Numbered from the stretch's first letter, positions 1 through 9,357 are shown. The stretch: DNA of 64,000 nt from G963674685 sp964591275 (GCA_964591275.1 CAZQAE010000006.1:1-64000); one strand, 5' to 3'. Notes: generated from the sequence alone by a model not told the origin. Numbers and translations: made by a program.

Positions 1-2
1 TC

Positions 3-146
3 GTGTTACGACCGCGCTTCGATCCATTCAACCCAGGGAAGCGTGCGCGCGCTTTGGTGGATGGAGTGGAGGCGCTTTCGGTTACTGGTAAATGGGTTTT
101 AGCTCACAAAATAACGGAACTTTTAAAAAATCTTGTTTGGCTGTGA
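3..146 (+). CDS. C-terminal end of an unrecognised protein, cut by window edge
   Basis: This reading frame is open from the window edge to a TGA at 144-146 and gives 47 residues ending in a basic/hydrophobic helix-like segment (KITELLKNLVWL). The other two forward frames also stay open for a while but read less like protein. I do not recognise the family. It could be the tail of a real upstream gene or a chance open frame. It is separated from the phosphoesterase start by 88 bases. Confidence 0.35.
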   Translation: MLRPRFDPFNPGKRARALVDGVEALSVTGKWVLAHKITELLKNLVWL

Positions 147-234
147 CCAATTTCCTTTGTAATTGATTCGGAATAGTGTCTAATGCCTGCGGTTCGATCC
201 TGCGGATCGTGTGTTTTTTTCAAAGGAGATCGCC

Positions 235-1599
235 ATGCGGATATTGCGTGTCACAACCATCCTCACGCTTTGCGTGTTTTTTGCCGCCTCGTTCGGGCAG
301 GCCGAAGTCCTGAAAACCCCCTACCTGCAAAACGTGTCACGCACGGGCATGACCGTTTGCCTTGAAACCAATACTCCGGAAGACGTCACCGTGGAATGGG
401 GTTTGACGCAGCAATACGGCGAATCACTCACTGAAGGGTTTGTGCAGGACCCCGATTTTCCGGACGGCAAACGCTATATTTACAAAGTGCGCCTGGAAGG
501 ACTCGAACAAGGAACGATGTATCACTACCGGGCCACGCACGGCGAATTTGTTTCCGAAGACAGGACCTTCATCACCGCCCCGGACAATATGTCGGATTTT
601 AACTTCGTCGCTTTTGGCGACAGTCGCGGCGGCACGCCCACGGATCCCAACCTGGACCACGTGGGCACCGCCAGCGCCATCACCGACATCATGCCGATGT
701 TTTACATCAACACCGGCGACTTCGTGAGCGGCGGCGAAAACTATCTGGACTGGGACACGCATTTCTCCGTCGAAAATGACCTGATGGGCTACGCGCCCAT
801 GTACCCGGTGTACGGCAATCACGAGGAAGGCTACGATACCGAGACGGGCATTTCCGGCTTTGGATTGTGGAAATATTATTTCGACACGGACCACGAAGAC
901 GACGGGACCTGGTACAGTTTCGACTACGGCAACGTGCACTTTATCGTTCTGGATCTTCCCCGAAGCTGGCTCATTCTGCCCGGCACCGCACAGTACCGAT
1001 GGCTCTACGCCGATCTGGCGGATTATGTGGAAAATCCCCATACAAACTTCCTACTGGCTTTTTTCCACTACCCGCCTTTCAGCTGGAAACCGGGCCGCAA
1101 TCCGGATGTCTCCGCGTGGCTCATCGCCGAAGCAATCCTGCGGCAATACGGCGTAAACGCCATTATCACCGGCCATGACCACTACTACGCCAGGCGCGAA
1201 ATGTGGGGCATCACGGAAATAATTTCCGGCGGCGGCGGAGCATCGCTTTACGATTTCTATGACAACGTTGAAAATCGCCTGGGGTACGTCGCGCACGCCA
1301 AGGAACATCACATTATTGATATCAACGTGTCGTCAACTCTCATGCAATTCGACGTGTGGAGCACCACAACGGATCAGCTCATCGACAGCTTTGAAATCGA
1401 GGTCGATGATCCGCCGGTCCCCGATGGTGAAGATGACGACGCCGATGACGATGTTGATGACGACGCAAACGATGATGCCGATGACGACCTGAATGATGAT
1501 GTTGATGACGACGCAAACGACGATTCGGTCGATGATGACTCAGCGCCCGCGGCGGATAAAGGCGACGATGACGATGACGATGGCGGATGCTGTGGATAA
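235..1599 (+). CDS. secreted metallophosphoesterase (purple-acid-phosphatase-like) with Asp-rich C-terminal tail
   Basis: Calcineurin-like phosphoesterase expected to be exported. A signal peptide (residues 1-22, cleavage near GQA/EV) is followed by an FnIII-like N-terminal domain as in purple acid phosphatases (about 25-115). The metallophosphatase core follows with its metal motifs in order: FGDSRGG (about 128), TGDF, YGNHE (about 193), FFHYPP and TGHDHYY (about 313). From about residue 396 the protein becomes an Asp/Asn/Ala-rich tail of about 55 residues ending in GGCCG. The start at 235 is chosen over a GTG at 211 because AAAGGAGA (222-229) sits just before it and the signal peptide begins there. 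The substrate cannot be read from sequence; a phosphomonoester or phosphodiester is likely. The Cys-Cys-Gly end is shared with the protein at 35217-37457. Confidence 0.88.
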   Translation: MRILRVTTILTLCVFFAASFGQAEVLKTPYLQNVSRTGMTVCLETNTPEDVTVEWGLTQQYGESLTEGFVQDPDFPDGKRYIYKVRLEGLEQGTMYHYRATHGEFVSEDRTFITAPDNMSDFNFVAFGDSRGGTPTDPNLDHVGTASAITDIMPMFYINTGDFVSGGENYLDWDTHFSVENDLMGYAPMYPVYGNHEEGYDTETGISGFGLWKYYFDTDHEDDGTWYSFDYGNVHFIVLDLPRSWLILPGTAQYRWLYADLADYVENPHTNFLLAFFHYPPFSWKPGRNPDVSAWLIAEAILRQYGVNAIITGHDHYYARREMWGITEIISGGGGASLYDFYDNVENRLGYVAHAKEHHIIDINVSSTLMQFDVWSTTTDQLIDSFEIEVDDPPVPDGEDDDADDDVDDDANDDADDDLNDDVDDDANDDSVDDDSAPAADKGDDDDDDGGCCG

Positions 1600-1663
1600 A
1601 GAGACAATTTGGAGTTGTTGATAAGCGCTTTTTAAAAGGAACACTGATAAGCTGAAAACTTTT

Positions 1664-2533
1664 TTGATATTAATCGATTTCGCCGGGAAACCATGCATAT
1701 TCTTTGTGCTCATTTTGCTTCTTGTCTTCGTCCAATGCGTTGATTCTGGAAATGATGACGATCAGGAAGACGATGGCGCTGACGACGACGATGACGATAT
1801 TGATGAGCTGGATGAGATGATCTTCATTCCCGGGGCGCAGTACGGCATGGGATGTCCATCAGCCGACGACTCACGCTGCGAATATTCCTACCAAATCGTC
1901 GAAGTGAACGATTTTTACATCGACCAGTACGAAGTTACGTACTTGAAATACGCTGAGTGCATCGAAGATGGCTACTGCACGTTGCTGCAGTATACGGAGA
2001 CAGACCCGAAAGCGCCGGCCCAAGGGATCAATTGGTACGACGCCGGCGATTACTGCCAATGGCGCGAAAAAAGATTGCCCACCAGCGAGGAATGGGAGTT
2101 GGCGGCCCGTGGTCCTGATGGCGGGCACGATTATCCCTGGGGAGACCAGTGGGATCCCCTTTTCGCCAACTGGTGCGATGGAACAGACTGTGACGGTTCC
2201 GTGGACGGCTACAAGGACGCCGCGCCTGTGGATGCTTTCCCGGAAAACCAAAGTCCATACGGTGTTCGTAATATGTGCGGTAATATGATGGAGTGGACTT
2301 CAAATCAAGTGGAATTCCCCGGGTATGACACCTCATGTACTGTTCGTGGCGGTGCCTACGCTCCGGCCAATGGAATGGGCGATCCGAACGGCGCTTTGCT
2401 GGCATGGATGAAAATGGGCGATCCACCCCACGGCGGTGGGTCTCACATTGGAATTCGCTGCGCAAAGTCCGCCGATGAAGACAATGTTCCTGCCTTTCAG
2501 ATTCATCCAGATCCTCCGGCGCGCCGACGATGA
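1664..2533 (+). CDS. formylglycine-generating-enzyme-like (SUMF1/FGE-sulfatase domain) lipoprotein, probably frameshifted at its 3' end
   Basis: A hydrophobic N-terminus with a lipobox-like LLVFVQC is followed by an Asp-rich linker and then a SUMF1/FGE-sulfatase domain (about residues 53-275). Family hallmarks include YEVTYLKYAEC, INWYDAGDYCQW, LPTSEEWELAARG, YPWGDQWD, NMCGNMMEWTS, VRGGAY and GIRCA. Many members are not true sulfatase activators, so enzymatic activity is uncertain. The start is ambiguous: TTG 1664 is used here, while AAAAGGA at 1634-1640 would suit the in-frame CTG at 1652. Directly past the stop, in the +1 frame, 2526-2552 encodes DDDGKCCG and a stop. This matches the C-terminal tail type of two other proteins here, so a one-base change in the GC-rich run near 2518-2525 probably shortened the tail. 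Confidence 0.8.
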   Translation: MILIDFAGKPCIFFVLILLLVFVQCVDSGNDDDQEDDGADDDDDDIDELDEMIFIPGAQYGMGCPSADDSRCEYSYQIVEVNDFYIDQYEVTYLKYAECIEDGYCTLLQYTETDPKAPAQGINWYDAGDYCQWREKRLPTSEEWELAARGPDGGHDYPWGDQWDPLFANWCDGTDCDGSVDGYKDAAPVDAFPENQSPYGVRNMCGNMMEWTSNQVEFPGYDTSCTVRGGAYAPANGMGDPNGALLAWMKMGDPPHGGGSHIGIRCAKSADEDNVPAFQIHPDPPARRR

Positions 2534-2552
2534 CGGAAAATGCTGCGGTTAG
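2526..2552 (+). other. out-of-frame remnant of an Asp-rich -GKCCG C-terminal tail
   Basis: Read in the +1 frame relative to the FGE-like gene, these bases give Asp-Asp-Asp-Gly-Lys-Cys-Cys-Gly-stop. Removing one base from the GCGCGCC run just upstream would make the end of that protein read PPAADDDGKCCG. The tail of the phosphoesterase at 235-1599 contains APAAD and ends GGCCG. I infer a recent single-base frameshift. Confidence 0.6.
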
Positions 2553-2644
2553 AATTTAGAAGTTGGCTGCTTTCAGTCGATTCAGCAATAATCCATGAAA
2601 TTTAGCGGTGGCTTAATAATTTTTCCTTCCCGCCTTGCCTCGTG

Positions 2645-2673
2645 TTGTCAAGCTCGGTCGATCGCACTATTCT
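2645..2673 (+). promoter_or_regulatory. candidate sigma-70 promoter for fumC
   Basis: TTGTCA (2645-2650) and TATTCT (2668-2673) are separated by exactly 17 bases, close to the vegetative consensus. They lie about 150 bases upstream of the fumC start, leaving a long leader that contains a terminator-like hairpin. Prediction from sequence only. Confidence 0.45.
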
Positions 2674-2715
2674 CAAAGCTCCATGCCGCCTGGGACAGAA
2701 TCATTGCGGGCCCGA

Positions 2716-2755
2716 TTTGCCCATTTTGAAAAATTAAGCCAATGGGCGAATTTTT
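2716..2755 (+). terminator. terminator- or attenuator-like hairpin in the fumC leader
   Basis: TTTGCCCATT (2716-2725) can pair with AATGGGCGAA (2741-2750), with one G-U pair and a 15-base loop. It is followed directly by a T-run at 2751-2755. This is the shape of an intrinsic terminator. It lies between the candidate promoter and fumC, so it could attenuate fumC or end readthrough from upstream. Confidence 0.45.
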
Positions 2756-2826
2756 CTGTGTCTGTTCTACAACGGCGGCGTCAAAACCGAAATGAGCCAA
2801 CTTTTTAGCCAATGGAGGCTTTGGAT

Positions 2827-4224
2827 ATGTCCACACGGATAGAGACCGATTCCTTGGGAAGCATTGAGGTTCCGAGTGATGTTTTTTACGGCGCGCAGAC
2901 GGCGCGTTCGCTGAGTAATTTCAAAATCGGCTGGGAAAAGATGCCCGAGGAAATCATTTGGGCATTTGGCATTCTCAAAAAAGCCGCCGCCCTGGTGAAC
3001 TACGACCTGGGTAAACTTGATGAAAATATCAAGGATCTTATCGTGCAGGCCGCCGACGAGGTGATTGCGGGGAAACTCGGCAAACACTTCCCCCTGGTGG
3101 TCTGGCAAACCGGCTCGGGCACGCAGTCCAACATGAACGTCAACGAGGTTATTTCCAACCGGGCCATCGAGATTTCCGGCGGGGAAATGGGATCGAAGAA
3201 GCCGGTTCATCCCAACGACCATGTCAACAAATCACAGTCTTCCAACGACACCTATCCGGCGGCCATGCACATCGCGGCAGTGGACCGCATCGAAAATCAT
3301 CTTTTGCCGAACGCAAAAAAGCTGCACAGGACGCTGGTGGCCAAATCCCTAGTCTGCATGGACATTGTGAAAATCGGTCGCACGCATCTGCAGGACGCGG
3401 TGCCGCTGACGCTGGGCCAGGAGATATCCGGCTGGGCGGCGCAAATCGACTATGCCATCAAGGCCGTCAAGGCCACGTTGACGCAACTTCGGGAAATCGC
3501 CCTGGGCGGCACGGCGGTCGGCACCGGCCTGAATGCTCCGCCCAAATACGACAAAATGGTGGCCGAAAGAATCAGCGAATTGACCGGCCACAATTTCATC
3601 ACCGCGCCCAACAAATTCGCGGCGCTCGGAGCGCATGACGCCTTCGTGGGAACCGCCGGCGCTTTATCGCAACTGGCGGCAGCGTGCATGAAAGTCGCCA
3701 ACGATGTGCGCTGGCTGGCCTGCGGACCACGCTGCGGCATCGGCGAAATCACCATCCCCGCCAACGAGCCGGGAAGCTCCATCATGCCGGGAAAAATCAA
3801 CCCCACGCAGTCCGAAGCGATGACCATGGTCTGCTGCCAGGTCTTCGGCAACGCCGCGGCGATCAGTTTCGCCGGAAGCCAGGGCAACTTTGAACTAAAC
3901 GTCTTCAAGCCTGTGATGGCCTACAACCTGCTCCAATCCGTGCAGCTTCTGGGCGACGCCTGCCTGAGCTTCAACGACAACTGCGTGGAGGGGATCGAAG
4001 CGAATTTGGAAGTGATAGAGCGCAATGTGAAAAATTCGCTGATGCTAGTAACGGCCTTAAATCCGAAAATCGGCTACGACAACGCGGGCAAAGTCGCCAA
4101 AAACGCGCACGAAAAAGGCACGACCCTTCGTGAATCGGCCATTGAAATGGGCCTGCTCACCGGCGAAGAGTTCGATCAATTAGTTCGCCCGGAGAAAATG
4201 GTCGGAACTTTGAAGAAGGGTTAA
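2827..4224 (+). CDS. fumC: fumarate hydratase, class II
   Basis: Class II fumarase, catalysing reversible hydration of fumarate to L-malate in the TCA cycle (reductive or oxidative). The 465-residue length fits the family. Visible hallmarks are the N-terminal DSLGSIEVPSDVFYGAQTAR, the WQTGSGTQSNMNVNEV segment, the HPNDHVNKSQSSND region and the superfamily signature GSSIMPGKINPTQ. Aspartate ammonia-lyase is related, but the HPNDHVN and WQTGSGTQSNMN segments are fumarase-like. The start is ATG 2827, because GGAGG at 2814-2818 is correctly spaced for it but would lie inside a frame starting at ATG 2812. It stands alone, with convergent transcription from the minus-strand gene that follows. Confidence 0.93.
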   Translation: MSTRIETDSLGSIEVPSDVFYGAQTARSLSNFKIGWEKMPEEIIWAFGILKKAAALVNYDLGKLDENIKDLIVQAADEVIAGKLGKHFPLVVWQTGSGTQSNMNVNEVISNRAIEISGGEMGSKKPVHPNDHVNKSQSSNDTYPAAMHIAAVDRIENHLLPNAKKLHRTLVAKSLVCMDIVKIGRTHLQDAVPLTLGQEISGWAAQIDYAIKAVKATLTQLREIALGGTAVGTGLNAPPKYDKMVAERISELTGHNFITAPNKFAALGAHDAFVGTAGALSQLAAACMKVANDVRWLACGPRCGIGEITIPANEPGSSIMPGKINPTQSEAMTMVCCQVFGNAAAISFAGSQGNFELNVFKPVMAYNLLQSVQLLGDACLSFNDNCVEGIEANLEVIERNVKNSLMLVTALNPKIGYDNAGKVAKNAHEKGTTLRESAIEMGLLTGEEFDQLVRPEKMVGTLKKG

Positions 4225-4406
4225 TTGAGGACACGCATTAAACCAAGCTTCACATGAGATAGAAAGCTTTTCTCTTTATGCGCTGTCGAACTTGATAAAG
4301 ATCAGGCCGACTCGGCGTTAGCCATTAATTCATGCGCCTGTCAGTGCAGTGATTCGATGGCGGCAATCATTCGCTTCAGGAATGTCGCTCCTACACTAAC
4401 TTCTCA

Positions 4407-7400
4407 TCAAAAATGCCCATCCGTGAGGACCGTGAAGTTTTTCACTTCGGCGCTGGTGCCGGTTTGGTTGTCGATGCTCAAGGTCCAGTAATCCGTCGGT
4501 TGCAAACCGTGGAGATCAATCAGGCCCGCGATACCCGTCTCGCCATTGAAGTCGTACCCACGGAAAGTCTTATTGAGACGCCAGGAAGTCGGAGTCACCG
4601 CATCCGGCCAGGGAGTGAACGCACTGAAACTGCCCAGGTCCACCATCTGGCCGTCCGGCGCGGTCAGGCCCAGGTCAACGCTTCCGGCGGGCTGCGTGGT
4701 CCATTCCAGAAAAACTCGTACGCCGACTTTGCTGATTGTTTGCCGGTACTGATGGATATCCAACTCGGTGAATCCGTTTTCAGTGTATTTCGGCAGCCAG
4801 GGCTGATCCGGATTGTCGGAGAAGGAGTCGGTGAGTTCCTGATGCCATGAGCCGGGGATATCCAAAAAGCGTATCGACACAGTGTCGTCATTATAGTCCG
4901 CCGTGATCAACTCCGGCATGCTGTCACCGTTTAAATCCGCAGCTAAAACAAAAAAGGGGCAACTACCTGTAGGGAAGGAAGTGATTGACCCGAATGTCCC
5001 GTCGCCGTTACCCAGGCGAATTAAAACGGTGTCGTTTCCAGAAGTGATCAGGTCTGGTTTGCCATCGATATTGACATCCGAAACATAAACCGAAGACGGT
5101 GAATCACCCATAGACAGGGCAGTCCGTGCTCCGAAGGTTCCGTCCCCGACGCCCAAGCGAATCGAAACTGTGTCGCTAATAACATCCGCTGTGACCATGT
5201 CCGGCGCACCGTCGCCGTTTAAATCTGAGATGAAAACAGAATTAGGATAATCGCCCATAGGCCAGGAAGAACATTCTCTGAAAGTTCCGTCGCCGTTGCC
5301 CATGCGGATCGAAACTGTGTTGTCCCACTTATCCGCCGTGGCCAGGTCAGGCGCGCCATCGCTGTTGATATCCGAGGCGAAAATAGAATTAACAAATCTA
5401 CCCATGGGCAGGGAGTCCCGAGTTCCAAAGGACCCGTCGCCGGTGCCCAGGCGGACTGAAACTGCGTCATCATATTTATCTGCAGTGCCCAGGTCCGGTA
5501 CGTCGTCGCCGTTCAAATCCAAGACGAAAATAGAAGCAGGTCTATTGCCCATGGACAGGGAAGTTCGTGCTCCAAAGGTTCCGTCGCCGACGCCCAGGCG
5601 AATCGAAACTGAGTCGTCCGTGTTCGCTGTAACCAGATCCGGCGCGTCGTCGCCGTTGACATCCTTGGCAATAATTGAATTTGGTTCAACTCCCATGGAC
5701 AGGGATGTTCGATCTCCGAAAGTTCCGTCGCCGGTGCCCAGGCGGATCGAAACCGCATCACTTTCACTGTCCGCCGTGATCAGGTCCGGCGCTCCGTCGC
5801 CGTTCACATCCGAGACGAAAACGGAGCATGGTTGACCACCAGTGGGTAGGGCGATGAGGGCGCCGAAGGACCTATCGCTGGCGCTCAGGCGGATTGAAAC
5901 CGTATCGCTGAAAGTGTCCGCCGTGACCAGGTCCGGCGCTCCATCTCCACTCACATCAGAAACGAAAACTGAACTTGGCGCCGCGCCCATGGATCTGGAA
6001 GTCCGTGCTCCGAAGGTCCCGTCGCCGTTGCCTGGGCGGATCGAAACCTGGTTGTCATAAATATCCGCCGTGATCAGGTCCGGCGCGCCGTCGCCGTTCA
6101 CATCCGAGATAAATACTGAGCTTGGTCTATTGCCCATGGACCGGGACAATCGTTCTCCGAAAGTCCCGTCGCCTGCGCCCAGGCGGATCGAAACCGTGTC
6201 GCTATCCCCATCTGCAGTGACCAGATCCGTCGCGCCGTCACCGTTCAGATCCGAGATAAATATTGAATTTGGTCCATCGCCCATCTGCAGGGAAGTCAGT
6301 ACTCCGAAGGTTCCGTCGCCTGCGCCCAGGCGGATTGAAACCGTGTCACTTTCACTGTCCGCCGTGGCTAGGTCCGGCGCACCATCGCCATTCAAATCCG
6401 AGACGAAAATGGAAACTGGTCCATCACCCATGGGCAGGGATGTGAAGGTCACAAAAGCCCCGTCGCCAGCGCCCAGGCGAATCGAAACTGTATCGCTATT
6501 TAAGTCCGCCGTGGCAAGATCCGGGGTGCCGTCGCCGTTCAAATCTGAGACGAAAATTGAACTTGGCCCATCACCCATGGACAGGGAGGTTCGATCTCCG
6601 AAGGTTCCATCGCCGCTGCCCAGACGGATCGAAGCCGTGTCGCTATCAAAGTCCGCCGTGACTAAGTCTGCAGCGCCGTCGCCGTTTATATCCGAGACAA
6701 AAATTGAGCTTGGTTCATCCCCCATAGGTCGGGATGTCCGTGCTCCGAAAGTCCCGTCTCCGTCGCCCAGGCGGATTGAAACTGTGTCGCTGGTAACGTC
6801 CGCTGTGATCATATCCGCCGCGCCATCGCCGTTTACGTCCGAAAGGAAAATCGAAACCGGTGCATTACCCCCGGACAGGGTGGTCAGTGCCCCGAATGTC
6901 CCGTCGCCGCGAAGCAGAGGCGCATGGTTAAAAATTGTTTCCAAGAAACCGATATTGATATTAGCCTGAAGCTCAATCCATGTTTCTCCAACGAATGGAA
7001 GAGGGATCGCCCCGGCTGCATTTTCGCTTTTTACCCGCGTCAGGAGCTTGCCATCAATATCTCGTACGACTGCCCAGCCTTTGCCGCCACTCCAACCGAC
7101 GCCGGTCGACGAGAGTTCTTTCGGCGCGGAAAAACGATTCCATACAAGCCGGTTTGGCCCCCCCGCCCATGTGCTTTTTAACGTAGTGAGAACTTGATCC
7201 GACCATTCTTCAACGCGCTGATTAACTCCGAAAGGACGCGACCGTTCGCCGCCTCCCGGACTTGGATTGACTGCTGAAAAGAAATACTCCGAATTCCGCG
7301 GAATGATGTTTTTTGTGGAAATTTTTACTTCGGCATATTGATCGCCAGTTTCAGGATCGGTCTGAATACCGGGTTCTTGAATCTCCCCGAAATTGGAAGC

Positions 7401-8897
7401 CAATTTGAATTGAACATTATCCACCATGTTCCGGCCCCAAACGCTGACAGTAATTTCCTGTGGGATCGGTCCTCCACTTTCATCCAACAGTTGCATCACG
7501 CCACGAGGCCAGGTTTTGGTAATATCAGGAATCGGCGCGACAACACTGAAAGTCAGTGTGTTTTCCGAAATGTTCAGACCGCTCCACACCGGGTCAGGCG
7601 TGGATAGACGAACCATGTACGTGCCGACATTTTTCATCACGAGATCCGGCAAGGCCGCCGTGCAGGAGCTTGCGCAATAGCCGTTTTCCTCATCCGGGTC
7701 GCCATTCTCATCCGCCTGGCAGTCAAGCGCATCAGAGACACATGGAATAGCCAAATTTCCCACCAGGACATGCGTGTCCGCCGCGATGCCTGCGCCATTG
7801 AGCGTCAGCGGATAGAGTGGATCGGGCGGATCATCAAGAAAGTCCCGCGACAACGCCAGATGCGACAGCGGCGACAGCGTTTCGAGAACCGGTCTCGGTC
7901 GAATCGGTGTGCAGCCTATGGTCTGCCCGGTGTTCGTGTCCGACCACGCCGACTCCACGTTTGCGTTGTAGGCCATCACGCGGTACTCATAATCTATGCG
8001 GCACTCGACATCCATGTCCGAATACTGCTCCGTATTCGCCGCCTCCATCGCCAACGCATCCCATGCTTCGCCGCTGCCCGCAGTTCGACGCTGTATCTCG
8101 AAATTCGTTTCATTGCTCGAGCTGTCCTCCCAGGTCAAAATGATTTCGTCGATGTCCATGCCCGTCGCCGTCAGGTTTTCCGGCGTCGCCACCGGGCAAT
8201 AGTCCGTCTCGGCCACCGATGCATTGGAGAAGTTCGATTCCACGTTTGCGTTGTAGGCGGTCACGCGATAGCGATACAGCGTTTCGCAATCAAGACCCGA
8301 ATCATCGTAAAAGGGCGTCGCCGCGCCCACCGTCGTCAGTTCCTCATCGTCCCGATAGATGCGAAAACCTTCGTGATTGTCCTCGTTGTCATCCCAGCTC
8401 AGGCGCACTGCATCGGGACCTAGCACCTGCGCGTACAGACCGCTCGGCGCGGCAATCGGGCACCAGTCCGCCGTGGCGTCCACCGCACTCGACGGCGCTG
8501 ACTCGCCGTAATCGTTGTAAGCTAATACGCGGTATGAATAGGTGTTCTCGCACTCGACAGAGTCATCGTGATAAACGGTAACGTTCGCGGCGGTCCCGGC
8601 GATGGTTTCCCATTCGCCTTCAGTTTCAGAGCGTTGAATATTAAAACCCAGCTCTGTGCCAGTATTGAAAACCCAATGCACGTCGATTTGCGAAGGACTT
8701 TGCGCCTCGGCTGTCAAGCCGGAGGGACTCTGCGGTGCGGAGCCATTTCCGGATCCGTCCGCACCTGGGAGCCCATCCGCGCCATCAGCGCCCGAACCGT
8801 CCGCGCCGTCTTTTCCTGCGTTCGGAGCGCACGCAAAAATCATGGGAGTCAAAAGAACCAGAATCATAGTCAAAACACGCAGTCGCATTAGGGACAT
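4407..8897 (-). CDS. giant lipoprotein: collagen-like stretch, three FnIII domains, 14 FG-GAP/VCBS repeats, P-domain-like C-terminus
   Basis: Predicted surface-anchored 1496-residue lipoprotein. The start at 8897 is preferred over one 38 codons upstream because the signal peptide begins there and ends at a lipobox (MIFAC, Cys23). A short Gly-x-x collagen-like stretch (about 27-51) precedes three fibronectin type III domains (about 50-330) and an IPT-like region. About residues 660-1345 hold 14 near-identical units of roughly 49 residues, each with a calcium-loop motif such as DVNGDGAPDL followed by VSIRLG and GDGTFG. The last 90 residues resemble the proprotein-convertase P-domain/jelly-roll (VDLGLTAPDGQ, GLIDLHGLQPTDYWTLSI). 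The domains suggest adhesion or polysaccharide/protein binding outside the cell. No catalytic domain is seen. Confidence 0.85.
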   Translation of the reverse strand: MSLMRLRVLTMILVLLTPMIFACAPNAGKDGADGSGADGADGLPGADGSGNGSAPQSPSGLTAEAQSPSQIDVHWVFNTGTELGFNIQRSETEGEWETIAGTAANVTVYHDDSVECENTYSYRVLAYNDYGESAPSSAVDATADWCPIAAPSGLYAQVLGPDAVRLSWDDNEDNHEGFRIYRDDEELTTVGAATPFYDDSGLDCETLYRYRVTAYNANVESNFSNASVAETDYCPVATPENLTATGMDIDEIILTWEDSSSNETNFEIQRRTAGSGEAWDALAMEAANTEQYSDMDVECRIDYEYRVMAYNANVESAWSDTNTGQTIGCTPIRPRPVLETLSPLSHLALSRDFLDDPPDPLYPLTLNGAGIAADTHVLVGNLAIPCVSDALDCQADENGDPDEENGYCASSCTAALPDLVMKNVGTYMVRLSTPDPVWSGLNISENTLTFSVVAPIPDITKTWPRGVMQLLDESGGPIPQEITVSVWGRNMVDNVQFKLASNFGEIQEPGIQTDPETGDQYAEVKISTKNIIPRNSEYFFSAVNPSPGGGERSRPFGVNQRVEEWSDQVLTTLKSTWAGGPNRLVWNRFSAPKELSSTGVGWSGGKGWAVVRDIDGKLLTRVKSENAAGAIPLPFVGETWIELQANINIGFLETIFNHAPLLRGDGTFGALTTLSGGNAPVSIFLSDVNGDGAADMITADVTSDTVSIRLGDGDGTFGARTSRPMGDEPSSIFVSDINGDGAADLVTADFDSDTASIRLGSGDGTFGDRTSLSMGDGPSSIFVSDLNGDGTPDLATADLNSDTVSIRLGAGDGAFVTFTSLPMGDGPVSIFVSDLNGDGAPDLATADSESDTVSIRLGAGDGTFGVLTSLQMGDGPNSIFISDLNGDGATDLVTADGDSDTVSIRLGAGDGTFGERLSRSMGNRPSSVFISDVNGDGAPDLITADIYDNQVSIRPGNGDGTFGARTSRSMGAAPSSVFVSDVSGDGAPDLVTADTFSDTVSIRLSASDRSFGALIALPTGGQPCSVFVSDVNGDGAPDLITADSESDAVSIRLGTGDGTFGDRTSLSMGVEPNSIIAKDVNGDDAPDLVTANTDDSVSIRLGVGDGTFGARTSLSMGNRPASIFVLDLNGDDVPDLGTADKYDDAVSVRLGTGDGSFGTRDSLPMGRFVNSIFASDINSDGAPDLATADKWDNTVSIRMGNGDGTFRECSSWPMGDYPNSVFISDLNGDGAPDMVTADVISDTVSIRLGVGDGTFGARTALSMGDSPSSVYVSDVNIDGKPDLITSGNDTVLIRLGNGDGTFGSITSFPTGSCPFFVLAADLNGDSMPELITADYNDDTVSIRFLDIPGSWHQELTDSFSDNPDQPWLPKYTENGFTELDIHQYRQTISKVGVRVFLEWTTQPAGSVDLGLTAPDGQMVDLGSFSAFTPWPDAVTPTSWRLNKTFRGYDFNGETGIAGLIDLHGLQPTDYWTLSIDNQTGTSAEVKNFTVLTDGHF
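4860..6912 (-). repeat. 14-copy tandem repeat of about 147 bp encoding FG-GAP/VCBS units
   Basis: The DNA itself is repetitive: segments such as GTCCGGCGCGCCGTCGCCGT and CCCATGGACAGGGA recur every 147 bases with point differences. The period is a multiple of three, so unit gain or loss by recombination would keep the frame. Units near the gene's 3' side are the most diverged (NSDG, NIDG, NGDS in place of NGDG). Confidence 0.85.
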
Positions 8898-9357
8898 GGC
8901 ATTTTCTCTTTCATGACGAATTGGGCAGTGGAATTTTAAAATATTTTTCAGCGTCAGCGGCGAAACTTTACAATTTTCCCAAAAGGAAATCAACGAAGGC
9001 CAAGGTGCCAATCAACGCGCAATAGGGACAAGCGCAGACGTGTTTTCAAGAAGGATGACAGCGAATTTGATAAAATATTCACGTTCCGACGGTGCTTGGC
9101 AAAGGTTTGGGGATCGTCTCGCATGCGGTCACGAACGGAGTGTCGTTTTTGCATTCGCAATCTTAACCCAATGAGCCTTGTCCGTGTCTTGCCTGTTAAG
9201 GCCAAGATTTTTGCATGGCGCGGCAGATTTTCTCCCTTTGAGATGATATCCAATTTTGCTTCCTGCTTGACCGGCCTATGGGATTTCGGTTAGTTACAAT
9301 CGAGCTATGCCAACGATTAGGCGTCATTTTTCGCCGCGCCAAAAGGAACGGTTTTAC
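8898..9357. other. 460-bp divergent intergenic region, no gene seen
   Basis: It lies between the oppositely oriented VCBS lipoprotein and lspA genes, so promoters for both must be here. I see AT-rich patches (for example around 9068-9082) but no convincing -35/-10 pair. Short open frames in it have no family resemblance. Confidence 0.4.

Noticed and set aside
185..205. GGTTCGATCC resembling a tRNA T-loop
   Set aside because: No acceptor, D or anticodon arms can be drawn around it, and it lies directly before the phosphoesterase start.
1374..1607. Ser-rich minus-strand frame at the end of the phosphoesterase gene, and the similar plus-strand frame near 62338-62895
   Set aside because: Complement of GAT/GAC runs gives poly-Ser; these are shadows of the Asp-rich tails.
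4860..6912. Regularly spaced direct repeats that could suggest a CRISPR array
   Set aside because: The 147-bp period is coding on the minus strand, the 'spacers' are as conserved as the 'repeats', and the units are FG-GAP/VCBS domains.
5296..6969. Long plus-strand open frames across the VCBS repeats
   Set aside because: They are antisense shadows with the same 147-bp period and Ser/Pro/Arg-rich content; the minus strand has clear domains.
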